Shown piece after piece: positions 17,101 to 24,235 of a DNA stretch of 55,062 nt. A program made the position numbers and the translations under genes. This DNA comes from Collinsella aerofaciens (GTDB lineage Bacteria; Actinomycetota; Coriobacteriia; Coriobacteriales; Coriobacteriaceae), in the NCBI RefSeq assembly GCF_902364355.1, contig NZ_CABJDK010000009.1:1-55062 (forward strand), in the 5' to 3' direction. Position 1 is the first letter of the stretch; each line of letters starts with the position of its first letter. The notes under the pieces are model-generated. The model ran no database searches, had not been told where the DNA came from, and saw nothing but the letters and a program-made list of their open reading frames with translations.

Positions 17101-18674
17101 GTACGGACCGGCTGCCTGCGGGCGTGACGGCGGCCACGTCGAGCTTCGGCATCACGGTCAAGGTGACCGATAACGGCAAGGGCGGGCTGGATGTGGCCGT
17201 GACCTACCCCGAGGGCTCCGACGGCACGCTGTCGTTTGTGAATGCCTATAGCGCCGGCGAGGCGACGGTCGACCTCGCGGGCACCAAGACGTTGGCGCTC
17301 GGCCAGGCCGGACTCGGCCTCACGCAGGCCGACATCGCGGGCAAGTACACCTTTAAGATTGAGCCGCAGGACGGCGCGCCCGCACCGGTTGACGCTTCGG
17401 GCAAGACGGTGGCCGAGGCGACCAACGACGCCACCGGCAACGTCGCGCTGGGCCACGTCACGTTTAAGCAGCCGAGCGACCTTGATGACGTCGAGATCGA
17501 TGGCGACGGCCTGCGCACCAAGACGTTCGCCTACCGGGTGAGCGAGTCCGGTTCGGTCGACGGCGTGGTCAATGACGCGACGGCGACCAGGACCTTCACG
17601 GTCAGGGTGGTCGAGGACACCGCCGCGGGCACGCTTGCCGCGAAGGTCCTGCCCGCAGAGGGCACGCCCGAGGGCAAGGGCGCGTTCGAGTTCACCAACA
17701 CCTACGGCGTGAATCCGACGCCGAGCTCCGTCACCGACCAGATCAAGGTGAACAAGAAGCTCGAGGGCCGTGATCTGGCCGAGGGCGAGTTTGAGTTCCA
17801 GCTGGTCAAGATTGCCGCTGACGGCAGCGAGAGCGTCGCGGCGACGGGTAAGAACGCCGCCGACGGCACGGTCGCGCTCAGCCCCGTCACCTACACCGCG
17901 CCCGGCACGCACAGCTACGAACTGCGCGAGGTCGCCGGCACGGCGGGCGGCGTGACGTACGACAAGACGACGTACCGCGTGCGCACGACGGTCACCGATG
18001 CCAAAAACGGCACGCTTACCGTCAAGCACGAGCTGACGGATGCCGAGGGCGACACCTCGGTGACCTTCACCAACGGCTACCAGGCCGCACCCGTCACCCT
18101 CAAGCTGGGCGCCGCCAAGGTGCTCAAGGGCGCTGAGCTCAAGGCGGGCCAGTTTAGCTTTGAGCTCAGGGGCCGGGACGGCAAGGTCATGTCGACCGCC
18201 AAGAATGCCGCCGATGGCAGCGTCGCGTTCGATGCGCTGACCTTCAAGCAGGCCGGCACCTACACATTCACGGTGAGCGAGGTCGACGACGGCCAGGCGC
18301 ACGTGACCTACGATAAGGCGGTGCATAAGATCGTCGTCACGGTGAGCGACGAGGCGGCAGACGGAACCAAGACGGGCTATCTGTCGGCGAAGGTCTCCTA
18401 CGAGGGCGACGCCAACCTGCCGCCGGTCTTCACCAACAGCTACGCCGAGAATCCCGGGACCCCCGACACCCCCGAGAACCCCGGCACGCCGGGCGGCGGC
18501 TCGGACGGCGGTTCAGATAACGGCTCCGGCAGCGGCTCTAGCGGCGACGGCTCCAAGGGCGGCATGCCCGACACCGGCGACCGCAGCCTGCCGGTCGAGG
18601 CGCTCGGCGCCATGGCCGGCATCGGCGCGCTGGCCGCAGCGGGCGGCGCGGTCCTGTACCGCAGGCGTCGCTAG
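11145..18674 (+). CDS. Giant sortase-anchored adhesin (LRR, beta-helix, pilin-like repeats)
   Basis: About 2,500 residues, exported and cell-wall anchored. A signal peptide core (VAALCLALVLGFGCLSVGA, then VAYA) is followed by BspA-type leucine-rich repeats to about residue 470 (LTSVSLPASVTKIPSHMFDG). A right-handed beta-helix region with many GGxIxGN turns extends to about 1000. Then comes a Cna-B-like domain (about 1005-1085), a SpaA/DUF5979-like module, a DUF11-like domain (VTVTDVLPKGVNYVEGS) and about six pilin-type (FctA/Spy0128-like) repeats. A Pro/Gly/Ser linker leads to MPDTG (about 2474-2478), a hydrophobic helix and RRRR. The start is doubtful: TTG at 11145 has no ribosome binding site, while TTG at 11183 has one (AGGGGGAG, 11168-11175) but is out of frame unless the G10 tract (11204-11213) changes length. 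An adhesion role is inferred from architecture. Confidence 0.88.
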   Translation: MEREGDTRGGEGNWRGKFSAGGGQRVAALCLALVLGFGCLSVGATAGVAYAATESRTAYTAEEFKITQDGVTYSCETTDKGTAEITCIVADDSVTAVSVPSSIAHGGQTYKVTELFFSSGIVAKNVEQLTLPDTLENVRGWYFRKFVKVKELHIPGSIKDFSCTLQNAGSLEKLYFDEGVEKISANSMVTGCKSLSEIDLPSTLKMISGPSAFGGATALTSIEFPKDVAFADTITGLLKGCTSLTSVSLPASVTKIPSHMFDGCTSLTSVTALSEIESIGDGAFQNCSSLTGIDFPGTLTSIGSSAFQGCASLVSVPNLSKVTNMGWGAFYKCKKLRASVDLSSLQSVPGYAFCYAPVKIVGLCDSLQSIGDWAFIWSNVAVQLPETLEKIGNYAFFRGTLPEQLSIPDSVTSVGTAAFSGVDGVKDVTIGRGLTKIPRDMFDGSTVQKITIENSRDDITGSENLPSSGVDIVYTRESIDDSVGDTVSDGSTKTLQDLVDKAPDGKETVITLKKHVKLDSTLTIPAGKMIKITSDEPYTILAKKSGFSVLVNVAERASLELSGKVSLSGRYNKGAIISSKGAVVLSDEAVVCDGAASTVNTGVVDVSGDKASLTMTGGVIEQCELKDAYCGAVHAKDGAHVVMKGGVIRKNGIVVTGDTNGYHLTSSGVMLVGNARFDMSGGSIEGNSGYRGSVVLAYSEREGDSQRAKFTMTGGQISGNRSSKLEAGPLDPSGAVHIEGNAEFTMKGGEIENNVASGNGKGGGVCVVDPGCQGGETGNTAFTMQGGSISGNSASAGGGVYAYSNGVTLSAGKIEGNTARSMGGGVYSEGNEAHGYSTLRIENALVVDNHADKQGGGMWFCPTGDAKVYVQDGGLIAKNTADEAGDDFVFTGAKDAKYKLTLANRAPGGGKVSWYRDGGLFKPYGTIAATNPKIPRFSPDGDNGDPLSFTDATPNVALKSVMSEDVYNLGGGQASLTISGNTAPLGGGIGANGGVVIGKSENISIPIKKVWENPRIPHPNKVKVNLKNGDTVIDSITLSESDGWEGSFEGLPKYSKSGSVIDYAVAEDPVEGYSSKVTGDAERGFTVTNTVKTGELDVSKTVVAREGLAVDADKIFKFVVEATDAMGRKVSGTYGDATFEDGKATLKLKDGQTARITGLPAGTAYTVTERAAEGYTTAVNGAEGSRADGSISADQVASAAFTNTFDPAPATASVPELTKVLAGGRKPGLQEGEFTFELSLTDGAGNVLEGYPIEAKNDKDGKVSFGELSFTNLGTYHATVTEKASGDVLIEDDAHAYTFDIAVTQTGAGLKAEIFNERGKKTFTNTFTPHDNTKTVTKADASGAKVNVDGRLVGVGDTLTYTIGWANNSVDDRGAAQAADVTVTDVLPKGVNYVEGSADGAAYDAATRTLTWSLGEQAAGATGTLSFDVKVSAEAAVVDDISNTATVKVGESESQTNTTHNSVSREGSLTVKKTVVGGDSQREFGFTVALTDGDGEPVSGTFGKGEHAVTFADGKANFTLKDGGEKIISGLPVGAHYTVTEDAAEGYATTAEGAEGTVTEAGATAAFTNTYGTATEGRDVSTAGLFTKALKGRDWAEGDSFQFTLAGEGGAPMPEGAADGSKTVSVTAAAGTKPGDRVAFDFGAIRYTLDDIKDAEFAEVGGKRVRAKTFTYTVREVRPDDGSAIAGVAYDDHVATMTVTVTDDGSGNLTASTPAIAQASGGDFVNTYTTELDYSARVGVRLSKTLSGHAMEAGQFAFTVTADAETAAKLGLKTEKDAYAVAAADDGKADLVDLIGGAAGSDVKFTDADAGKTYSFTATETKLGGDGYANDTAPRTVTIAPSYDAATGKLTVTTTVAKDGVEVARSEVSTADDAMATPAPVTVAFQNSYEATGTLGGEGGAVINATKTLTGRAAAAGEFSFSVRDARGNVVATATNQASGDGEAAGLAFSPIAYTTDALERMVGDGTATRAADGSWVIPYTVSEDGTDRLPAGVTAATSSFGITVKVTDNGKGGLDVAVTYPEGSDGTLSFVNAYSAGEATVDLAGTKTLALGQAGLGLTQADIAGKYTFKIEPQDGAPAPVDASGKTVAEATNDATGNVALGHVTFKQPSDLDDVEIDGDGLRTKTFAYRVSESGSVDGVVNDATATRTFTVRVVEDTAAGTLAAKVLPAEGTPEGKGAFEFTNTYGVNPTPSSVTDQIKVNKKLEGRDLAEGEFEFQLVKIAADGSESVAATGKNAADGTVALSPVTYTAPGTHSYELREVAGTAGGVTYDKTTYRVRTTVTDAKNGTLTVKHELTDAEGDTSVTFTNGYQAAPVTLKLGAAKVLKGAELKAGQFSFELRGRDGKVMSTAKNAADGSVAFDALTFKQAGTYTFTVSEVDDGQAHVTYDKAVHKIVVTVSDEAADGTKTGYLSAKVSYEGDANLPPVFTNSYAENPGTPDTPENPGTPGGGSDGGSDNGSGSGSSGDGSKGGMPDTGDRSLPVEALGAMAGIGALAAAGGAVLYRRRR
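11204..11213 (+). repeat. G10 homopolymer in the start region of the adhesin
   Basis: Ten consecutive G lie between the possible start codons and the signal-peptide core. Losing one G, or gaining two, would put the TTG at 11183 in frame, giving a conventional signal peptide beginning MERKVFGGGGQRVAAL. This is the classic layout of slipped-strand phase variation, but homopolymer miscounting by the sequencer would look the same. Confidence 0.8.
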
Positions 18675-18680
18675 CGATAT

Positions 18681-18724
18681 GGGCAAGTGGGGCGAATCCA
18701 TCCGATGGGTTCGCCCCACTTGCC
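18681..18724. terminator. Hairpin after the giant adhesin gene
   Basis: A long stem, GGGCAAGTGGGGCGAA (18681-18696) with TTCGCCCCACTTGCCC (18709-18724), starts just after the stop codon. No T-run follows, so it may terminate inefficiently or protect the 3' end. Its last bases supply the -35 box of the SRP RNA promoter. Confidence 0.7.
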
Positions 18725-18748
18725 CTGCTGGACGGGAGCAGGTAAGAT
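18720..18748 (+). promoter_or_regulatory. Promoter of the SRP RNA gene
   Basis: TTGCCC (18720-18725), 17-base spacer, TAAGAT (18743-18748). It is placed correctly for a start near 18755. Confidence 0.6.
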
Positions 18749-18754
18749 ATACCG

Positions 18755-18879
18755 AGCGCCTAGCGCGTTCGATGGGTTCGGATGACGACATGTTCCGAAT
18801 CTGGTCAGGTCCGGAAGGAAGCAGCCATAAGGAGCCTCTGTCGGGCATCCGAATCCATCGAGCGCACGGGCGCTTTTTT
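18755..18879 (+). ncRNA. ffs: Signal recognition particle RNA (small bacterial type)
   Basis: The universally conserved SRP core is present: GGTCAGGTCCGGAAGGAAGC (18803-18822) plus the asymmetric-loop bases AGCAGCC. The flanks pair as a long hairpin: GCGC..TTCGATGG.TTCGGATG (about 18763-18784) with CATCCGAA.CCATCGA.GCGC (about 18845-18864). The outer GCGCC/GGGCGC pair and a run of six T (18874-18879) close and terminate the RNA. It binds Ffh and targets signal-peptide-bearing ribosomes to FtsY and SecYEG. The exact 5' end is estimated from the promoter. Confidence 0.93.
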
Positions 18880-18892
18880 GGTGCCGCGATGC

Positions 18893-18987
18893 GGTCCCGG
18901 TGCCGGCGGGCTGTTTGGTGTCTCGCTGGTCCTCGGCTTTGCCTGCGGGATCGCTCGACTACCAAACAGCCCGCCGGCACCGGGACC
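18893..18987. repeat. Perfect 27-bp inverted repeat after the SRP RNA gene
   Basis: Arms 18893-18919 and 18961-18987 are perfectly complementary; they contain GCCGGCGGGCTGTTTGGT. The 41-base loop can form a weaker inner hairpin. No poly-T follows. The arm length equals that of the element after ilvE, though the sequence differs. The remaining stretch to 19130 shows no gene or other signal. Confidence 0.85.
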
Positions 18988-19130
18988 ACTTCGTCCAAAA
19001 ATCACCCGTAAAGGCGCGTTAGCCTAATTAAATCTATCCCTTAAGGAATGCTGCTCGTTGGCGTTGTTTGGAGCGCGGTGGCGATGTGCTTCAAGAGACA
19101 GTGGCATTACCATCTGTTTTTACAAGTAAA

Positions 19131-19176
19131 AGAGGCCCGTTTCCCTGGTTTTGGTTGGGGAAACGGGCCTCTTTGT
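19131..19176. terminator. Terminator of the LANTG coiled-coil protein gene
   Basis: AGAGGCCCGTTTCCC (19131-19145) pairs with GGGAAACGGGCCTCT (19158-19172). T-rich sequence follows on both strands, so it can act in both directions. Confidence 0.8.
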
Positions 19177-19217
19177 CTATGGGCTTGTGGATTGGCAAAG
19201 ACAATAGCCGCTGGCAG

Positions 19218-20210
19218 CTATTTTGAGTTCTTGATGCGACGTGTGGCTGCGGCGGTTATTCCGAGGCCTGCGGCGGCGACTGCTGCGAGTGCGATTGCGC
19301 TCGGCGCTGCGTCGCCCGTGTTCGCGAGCTTGCCGGCGGTCGTATCTGCTTGCTTGCCGTTGCTCGAGTTCGCCTGCTTGGTGGAGCTTGGCGAGGTGTC
19401 TTTACCGGTCGCGGACGAGCCGGTGGGCGGTGTCGCCTCGGCGGGTTGCGTTGAGCCGGAGGGAGGCACTGTCTCGGTCGGTTTCGTTATCTCGGGCGAG
19501 GTGGCCTTGTCTGCCGCGGCCTTAGCCTCTTCGTATGCCTTGCAGGCGTCGTCATAGGCCGCTTGCGCCTTTTCCAAATCGCCGAGGAGCGCATCTCGCT
19601 TGGCTATGTCCTCGTCGATGTGGGCTTTGGCTTCCTGCGCCTCACTTTCGGAATCCTGAACCTGTCTTTCCTGGCTTTCGAGCCGGCGTCGGTAGGAGTG
19701 AAGATCATCTTCACAAGATTTCTCTCGCCTTTCTGCCGACATGATCTCACTTCGCAACTGCTTAATAGTTTCGTTAGAAGCTCCGTCGTCGATTGCCTTA
19801 TTTAATTCTGCCTGAAGGTCGCTTGTCCGGTTGTGGGCCTCATCGTATTTGGCTTGGGCTGCATCGACGTTCGCTTGCATGGCGGGAAGGGGTTCCCTCC
19901 GTTTGGCGGCTCCCGTCACCACCATGTCGTAGATCTCTTGAAAAGCGGCAATGTCATCATCGATTTCCGCAAGTTTCTCGGGACTTGCGGCAACTTTTGC
20001 GGCCTCGAGGTTTTTGAGCGCTTCCTGCATGGCTGCATACGCTTTTTCTTTTGCGGCGGCCGCATCTTCCGTCTGCAAGGCAACTGCACCGGTGGGGGAG
20101 CTGGTTTCTGCCGCTATCGCCGTTGCGGGGGCGATTCCCGCGATAAGTGCCGCGGAAAGGGCGATGCCCAAGGTTGCTCGTCTTGCTCTTCTCGCGAGAA
20201 TGTCGTTCAT
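19218..20210 (-). CDS. Secreted coiled-coil surface protein with LANTG anchor
   Basis: A 330-residue protein starting at ATG 20210 after GAGGTG. A signal peptide (RRARRATLGIALSAALIAG, cleavage near AIAAETS) is followed by roughly 190 residues of charged heptad-like helix (LQAELNKAIDD, RRRLESQERQVQDSESEAQEAKAHI, YEEAKAAADKA). Then comes a Pro/Thr/Ser-rich wall-spanning linker with repeated PPSGSTQPAEATPPTGS-type units. The C-terminus is a sorting signal: LANTG at about 295-299, a hydrophobic segment and RRIKNSK. It should be covalently attached to peptidoglycan by a class A/E-like sortase, which is not in this window. No enzymatic domain is recognised. It may be a spacer or adhesin; this is inference. 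Confidence 0.85.
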   Translation of the reverse strand: MNDILARRARRATLGIALSAALIAGIAPATAIAAETSSPTGAVALQTEDAAAAKEKAYAAMQEALKNLEAAKVAASPEKLAEIDDDIAAFQEIYDMVVTGAAKRREPLPAMQANVDAAQAKYDEAHNRTSDLQAELNKAIDDGASNETIKQLRSEIMSAERREKSCEDDLHSYRRRLESQERQVQDSESEAQEAKAHIDEDIAKRDALLGDLEKAQAAYDDACKAYEEAKAAADKATSPEITKPTETVPPSGSTQPAEATPPTGSSATGKDTSPSSTKQANSSNGKQADTTAGKLANTGDAAPSAIALAAVAAAGLGITAAATRRIKNSK

Positions 20211-20345
20211 CTCGGCACCTCATTTCAAGGGTCGGCGACTAACTTGGTAGCACTAATGTAAGTATACCAAGCGATTGGCCCGCCACTGGCTGGGTGTGCG
20301 CGTATGCTCCTCTGAAAACTGAATCCCGTCAGAAATGACGAGTTG

Positions 20346-20375
20346 TTTACGCTTCTTTTGGGGTGGCGGTACTAT
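20346..20375 (+). promoter_or_regulatory. Promoter of the second ABC pair
   Basis: TTTACG (20346-20351), 18-base spacer, TACTAT (20370-20375). A small palindrome, CGTCA-gaaa-TGACG (20327-20340), lies immediately upstream and could be an operator. Confidence 0.45.
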
Positions 20376-20419
20376 CATGGTTCGAATTGAATGTGGATGA
20401 TGATAGGGAGCGCCTTTTT

Positions 20420-22264
20420 ATGATTAAGCTGCTCAGGCGTTTTGGTGGCAAGTTTCGCCGGTATATGGTGATTGGTCCTGCGTGCAAGCTGATCGAAGTG
20501 ATTTTTGACCTGCTGACGCCGCTGGTGATTGCCCAGATGATCGATAAAGGTATCGGTGCGCACGACGTGAGTGCCGTCGTCCACTATGGCATGGTACTTG
20601 GCGCCATGGCTGTGATCGGTATCTCGTTTACGCTCGTCTGCCAAAAGATGGCGGCGCTGACCTCGCAGGGTATGGGTACCGATATCCGCGGCGCGCTCTA
20701 CGAGCACATCAACAAGCTGAGCTATGCCGAGCTCGATCGCTTTGGCACGCCGTCGCTCATCACGCGTATCACCAACGACGTCAACCAGGTGCAGCTTGCC
20801 GTGGCGCTGGGCGTGCGCATGCTCATCCGCTGGCCTTTCCTGGCGGTGGGCTCCATGGTCGCGGCCCTTGCCATCGACCTTAAGCTTGGCGTGATTTTCT
20901 TGATTTGCACGCCCGCCATTGGCCTGGTGTTTTGGTTTGTCATGGCGCACTGCATTCCCTACTACAAGCAGCTGCAGGCAAAGCTCGACCGCATTGCGCT
21001 CATTTGCCGCGAGGGCCTTTCGGGCGCCCGCGTGGTTCGCGCCTTTGTGCGCGAGGACCACGAGCGCGAGCGCTTTGCCCAGGCTGCCGATGACCAGGCC
21101 AATACTGCCATCGCGGTGGGCAAGCTCTCGTCGATTCTCAACCCCGTCACGTTTCTTGTGATGAACCTAGGCGTGTGCGCCATCCTGTGGGTGGGCGGCA
21201 TCCAGGTCAACGTGGGCGAGCTCACGCAGGGTCAGGTCATGGCGTTTGTGAACTACATGACGCAGACCCTCACCTCCATCGTCTACGTGGCCAACCTGGT
21301 CGTTGTTTTTACCAAGGCGAGCGCCAGCGCGTCGCGTATCAACGAGGTGCTCAATTGCGCGCCGAGCATCACCGACGAGGACAACGAGCCGGTCGCGCTG
21401 CCCGAGCCGGGCAATGCCGCCCCGGCCCCCGCGCTGAGCTTGAGCCATGCGAGCTTTTCGTTTGGCGTGGGCGCTGCCAACGCCGTCAACGATGTGACCC
21501 TGGAACTCCCGCTGGGCAAAACACTCGGCATTATCGGCGGCACGGGCAGCGGCAAGTCCACGCTCGTTTCGCTTATCCCGCGCCTGTACGATGCGGGCGC
21601 CGGCAGCGTGAGCGTGATGGGCGCCGACGTGCGCACCTGGCCGCTCGACCAGCTGCGTCATGTGGTCGCGACCGTTCCGCAGCGCGCGTCGCTGGTGAGC
21701 GGCACCATCCGCAGCAACCTGACCTGGCGCGACGAGGCTGCGACCGACGAGGAGCTCTGGGCGGCGCTCGACATGGCGCAGGCGAGCGAGTTTGTGCGCA
21801 ACAAGCCGCAGGGGCTCGATGCCCCGGTCGAGGCGGGCGGTAAGAACTTCAGCGGTGGCCAACTCCAGCGCCTGACCATCGCGCGCGCCCTGGTGGGCTC
21901 GCCACAGGTCCTGATCATGGACGATTCCGCCTCGGCGCTCGACTTTAAGACTGACGCGGCGCTTCGCCACGCCATTCGCGAGCGCAGCGTGCGCGGTGCC
22001 GCCGAGGGCGGGCTGCCGCTCACGACGGTGATCGTGAGCCAGCGCGTCTCGACCGTGCGCGACGCCGACATGATCTGCGTGCTCGATCACGGCTCGGTTG
22101 CGGGCCTGGGCACGCATGACGAGCTGTATGCAAGCTGCCAACTCTATCGTGAGATTTGCCAGTCGCAGCTGCGCCGCGAGGAGCTCGAGGGCCGGCAGGG
22201 GAGCGCGACGCCCGCGTCTGTCCCGGCTGCCCCGGCATCCACTTGCGCAAAGGAGGGCTGCTAA
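20420..22264 (+). CDS. ABC exporter half-transporter, degenerate-site subunit (second pair)
   Basis: 614 residues from ATG 20420 (AGGGAG at 20405-20410). A six-helix membrane domain precedes a nucleotide-binding domain with Walker A GGTGSGKST and signature FSGGQLQRL. The Walker B is LIMDDSASALD (Asp instead of the catalytic Glu), and the H-loop reads IVSQRVST (Gln instead of His). These are the same two replacements seen in the subunit at 610-2346, so this is the structural, non-hydrolysing half of a second heterodimer. About 35 extra Ala/Pro-rich residues follow the domain. The next gene begins at the following base, giving tight translational coupling. Substrate unknown; multidrug or peptide efflux is typical for the family. 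Confidence 0.9.
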   Translation: MIKLLRRFGGKFRRYMVIGPACKLIEVIFDLLTPLVIAQMIDKGIGAHDVSAVVHYGMVLGAMAVIGISFTLVCQKMAALTSQGMGTDIRGALYEHINKLSYAELDRFGTPSLITRITNDVNQVQLAVALGVRMLIRWPFLAVGSMVAALAIDLKLGVIFLICTPAIGLVFWFVMAHCIPYYKQLQAKLDRIALICREGLSGARVVRAFVREDHERERFAQAADDQANTAIAVGKLSSILNPVTFLVMNLGVCAILWVGGIQVNVGELTQGQVMAFVNYMTQTLTSIVYVANLVVVFTKASASASRINEVLNCAPSITDEDNEPVALPEPGNAAPAPALSLSHASFSFGVGAANAVNDVTLELPLGKTLGIIGGTGSGKSTLVSLIPRLYDAGAGSVSVMGADVRTWPLDQLRHVVATVPQRASLVSGTIRSNLTWRDEAATDEELWAALDMAQASEFVRNKPQGLDAPVEAGGKNFSGGQLQRLTIARALVGSPQVLIMDDSASALDFKTDAALRHAIRERSVRGAAEGGLPLTTVIVSQRVSTVRDADMICVLDHGSVAGLGTHDELYASCQLYREICQSQLRREELEGRQGSATPASVPAAPASTCAKEGC

Positions 22265-24124
22265 ATGAATCCGTACACTTCTTCCGGTTCGGTCGCCACG
22301 ATGACGGCCAACGTGTCCGGCAACGATAGCCTCAACGACCTGGGCGACGGCCCGCGCCAGCCCGGCGACCCCGAGCGCTATCCCGTGGGCGCGGTGACCC
22401 GCCGCCTGATGGGCTACGTCCGTCCGCACCGTATTTCGTTTACGGCGTCGTTTGTGAGCGCCGCTATCTCGGTGATTCTGCAGCTCTACACGCCTATCCT
22501 TATCGGCGAGGGTATCGACCTGATCGTTGCCGCGGGCCAGGTGGATTTCGATGCGCTGCTGCCGCTCGTTACCAAACTCGCGATTGTCGTGATGGGTGCT
22601 GCGGCCTTTCAGTGGCTGCAGGGCTACTGCGTCAACCGTCTGTCCTACGAGACGGTGCGCGACATGCGCGTGGAGGCGAGCGACAAGCTCAGCCGCATGC
22701 CGCTCGGCTTTGTCGACAGCCATGCCCACGGCGACCTTATGAGCCGCGTGGTCAACGACGTCGATCAGGTGGGCGACGGTCTGCTGCAGGGCTTTACCCA
22801 GCTCTTTACCGGCGTCATCACCATCGTGGGCACGCTTGCGTTTATGCTCTCCATTAACCTGACCATGACACTCGTGGTGGTGCTCGTCACGCCGCTTTCC
22901 ATCTTTGCAGCTGGCGCCATCGCCAAGCTCTCCAACAAAAGCTTTACGGCTCAGCAGCGTATTCAAGGGCAGCTCGGCGGTCATATCGAGGAGTATGTGG
23001 GTGAGCAAAAGCTGGTGGACGCCTTCGCCTACGGCCCGCACGCTCAGCAGCGCTTCGATGCCCTTAACGCCGAGCTCTATACAGCAGGTGAACGCGCGCA
23101 GTTTATGGGTTCGCTCTCCAACCCCGGCACGCGCTTTATCAATAACATCATCTATGCCGTGGTCGCTGTGATCGGCTGCGTGGGCGTGATCACGGGCGTG
23201 CCAGCGGCGCTTACGGTGGGCGGCGTGCAGATTTTCCTGTCCTATGCCAACCAGTACACCAAGCCGTTCAACGAGGTCACCAACGTCATCACGCAGATCC
23301 AGACCGCGTACGCCTCGGCGCGCCGCATGTTTGCGCTGCTCGATGCGCGCGAGCAGGAGCCCGATGCGACGGATGCCGCGGAGCTTGCCGCCCCGAAGGG
23401 CGAGGTCGCCTTTGAGCATGTGGACTTTAGCTACGTACCCGATCGCAAGCTGCTGCAGGACATTTGCATTGACGCCAAACCCGGCATGCGCTTTGCCCTG
23501 GTCGGCCCCACGGGCTGCGGCAAGACGACGCTCATCAACCTGCTGCTGCGCTTTTACGATATCGATGCCGGACGCATCATGGTCGATGGCCGGTCTTCGC
23601 GTGATTACACGCGCGCAAGCCTGCGCCGTGCCTTTGGTATGGTGCTGCAGGATTCGTGGCTGTTCGAGGGCACGGTGGCGGAAAACATCGCTTACGGTTG
23701 CCCGGATGCCACGCGCCAGCAGGTTGTCGAGGCCGCCAAGCGCGCTCATGCGCATAAGTTTATCGTGCAGCTGCCAGGCGGCTACGATACGGTGATTGGC
23801 GAGGACGGCGGCACGTTTAGCCAGGGCCAAAAACAGCTGCTGTGCATCGCGCGCGTCATGCTCACCGACCCGGCGATCTTGCTGCTGGACGAGGCGACTT
23901 CGAGTATCGATACGCGTACCGAGCTGCAGGTGCAGGCGGCATTCGACGAGCTCATGGCAGGTCGCACAAGCTTTGTCGTGGCGCACCGCCTGAGCACCAT
24001 CCGCAACGCCGACTGCATCCTGGTCATGCGCGACGGCCAGATTATCGAGCGCGGCACACACGACGAGCTGCTAGCGGCAGGCGGCTTCTACGCCGAACTC
24101 TACCGCAGCCAGTTTGCCCAGTAG
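22265..24124 (+). CDS. ABC exporter half-transporter, canonical-site subunit (second pair)
   Basis: 619 residues. The ATG directly abuts the previous stop codon and is served by AAGGAGG at about 22251. About 50 polar residues precede the membrane domain. The nucleotide-binding domain has Walker A GPTGCGKTT, signature FSQGQKQLL (Gln in place of the first Gly) and Walker B LLLDEATSS with the catalytic Glu. The H-loop is VAHRLST. It forms the active ATP site in combination with the partner encoded upstream. It is clearly paralogous to the subunit at 2348-4351, as shown by the shared VLQDSWLFEGTVAENIAYG and GMVLQDAWLFDGT segments. No strong terminator follows; a new promoter for the next gene lies at 24149. 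Confidence 0.9.
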   Translation: MNPYTSSGSVATMTANVSGNDSLNDLGDGPRQPGDPERYPVGAVTRRLMGYVRPHRISFTASFVSAAISVILQLYTPILIGEGIDLIVAAGQVDFDALLPLVTKLAIVVMGAAAFQWLQGYCVNRLSYETVRDMRVEASDKLSRMPLGFVDSHAHGDLMSRVVNDVDQVGDGLLQGFTQLFTGVITIVGTLAFMLSINLTMTLVVVLVTPLSIFAAGAIAKLSNKSFTAQQRIQGQLGGHIEEYVGEQKLVDAFAYGPHAQQRFDALNAELYTAGERAQFMGSLSNPGTRFINNIIYAVVAVIGCVGVITGVPAALTVGGVQIFLSYANQYTKPFNEVTNVITQIQTAYASARRMFALLDAREQEPDATDAAELAAPKGEVAFEHVDFSYVPDRKLLQDICIDAKPGMRFALVGPTGCGKTTLINLLLRFYDIDAGRIMVDGRSSRDYTRASLRRAFGMVLQDSWLFEGTVAENIAYGCPDATRQQVVEAAKRAHAHKFIVQLPGGYDTVIGEDGGTFSQGQKQLLCIARVMLTDPAILLLDEATSSIDTRTELQVQAAFDELMAGRTSFVVAHRLSTIRNADCILVMRDGQIIERGTHDELLAAGGFYAELYRSQFAQ

Positions 24125-24140
24125 GGGCCACCGATTGGCG

Positions 24141-24176
24141 GCAGATGGTTTACATCTGCGTCGTTAGTACTAAGAT
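24141..24176 (+). promoter_or_regulatory. Promoter with overlapping inverted repeat before the flavodoxin-like gene
   Basis: TTTACA (24149-24154), 16-base spacer, TAAGAT (24171-24176). GCAGATG (24141-24147) and CATCTGC (24153-24159) form an inverted repeat across the -35 box, a good position for a repressor; the regulator is unknown. Confidence 0.45.
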
Positions 24177-24235
24177 ATTCATCTAATAAATTGCATTAGT
24201 GGCTTTAGTTTTGGGGGAAACGAGGCAACGTGACT

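Noticed and set aside
19048..19557. A plus-strand ORF of 169 residues
   Set aside because: It runs through a terminator hairpin and antisense to the LANTG coiled-coil gene, without a ribosome binding site or family features.
21167..24061. A 964-residue ORF on the minus strand
   Set aside because: It lies opposite two clear ABC transporter genes and has no family motifs; it is a codon-bias shadow. The same applies to 2312-4291, 13332-15665 and 16515-18326 on the minus strand.
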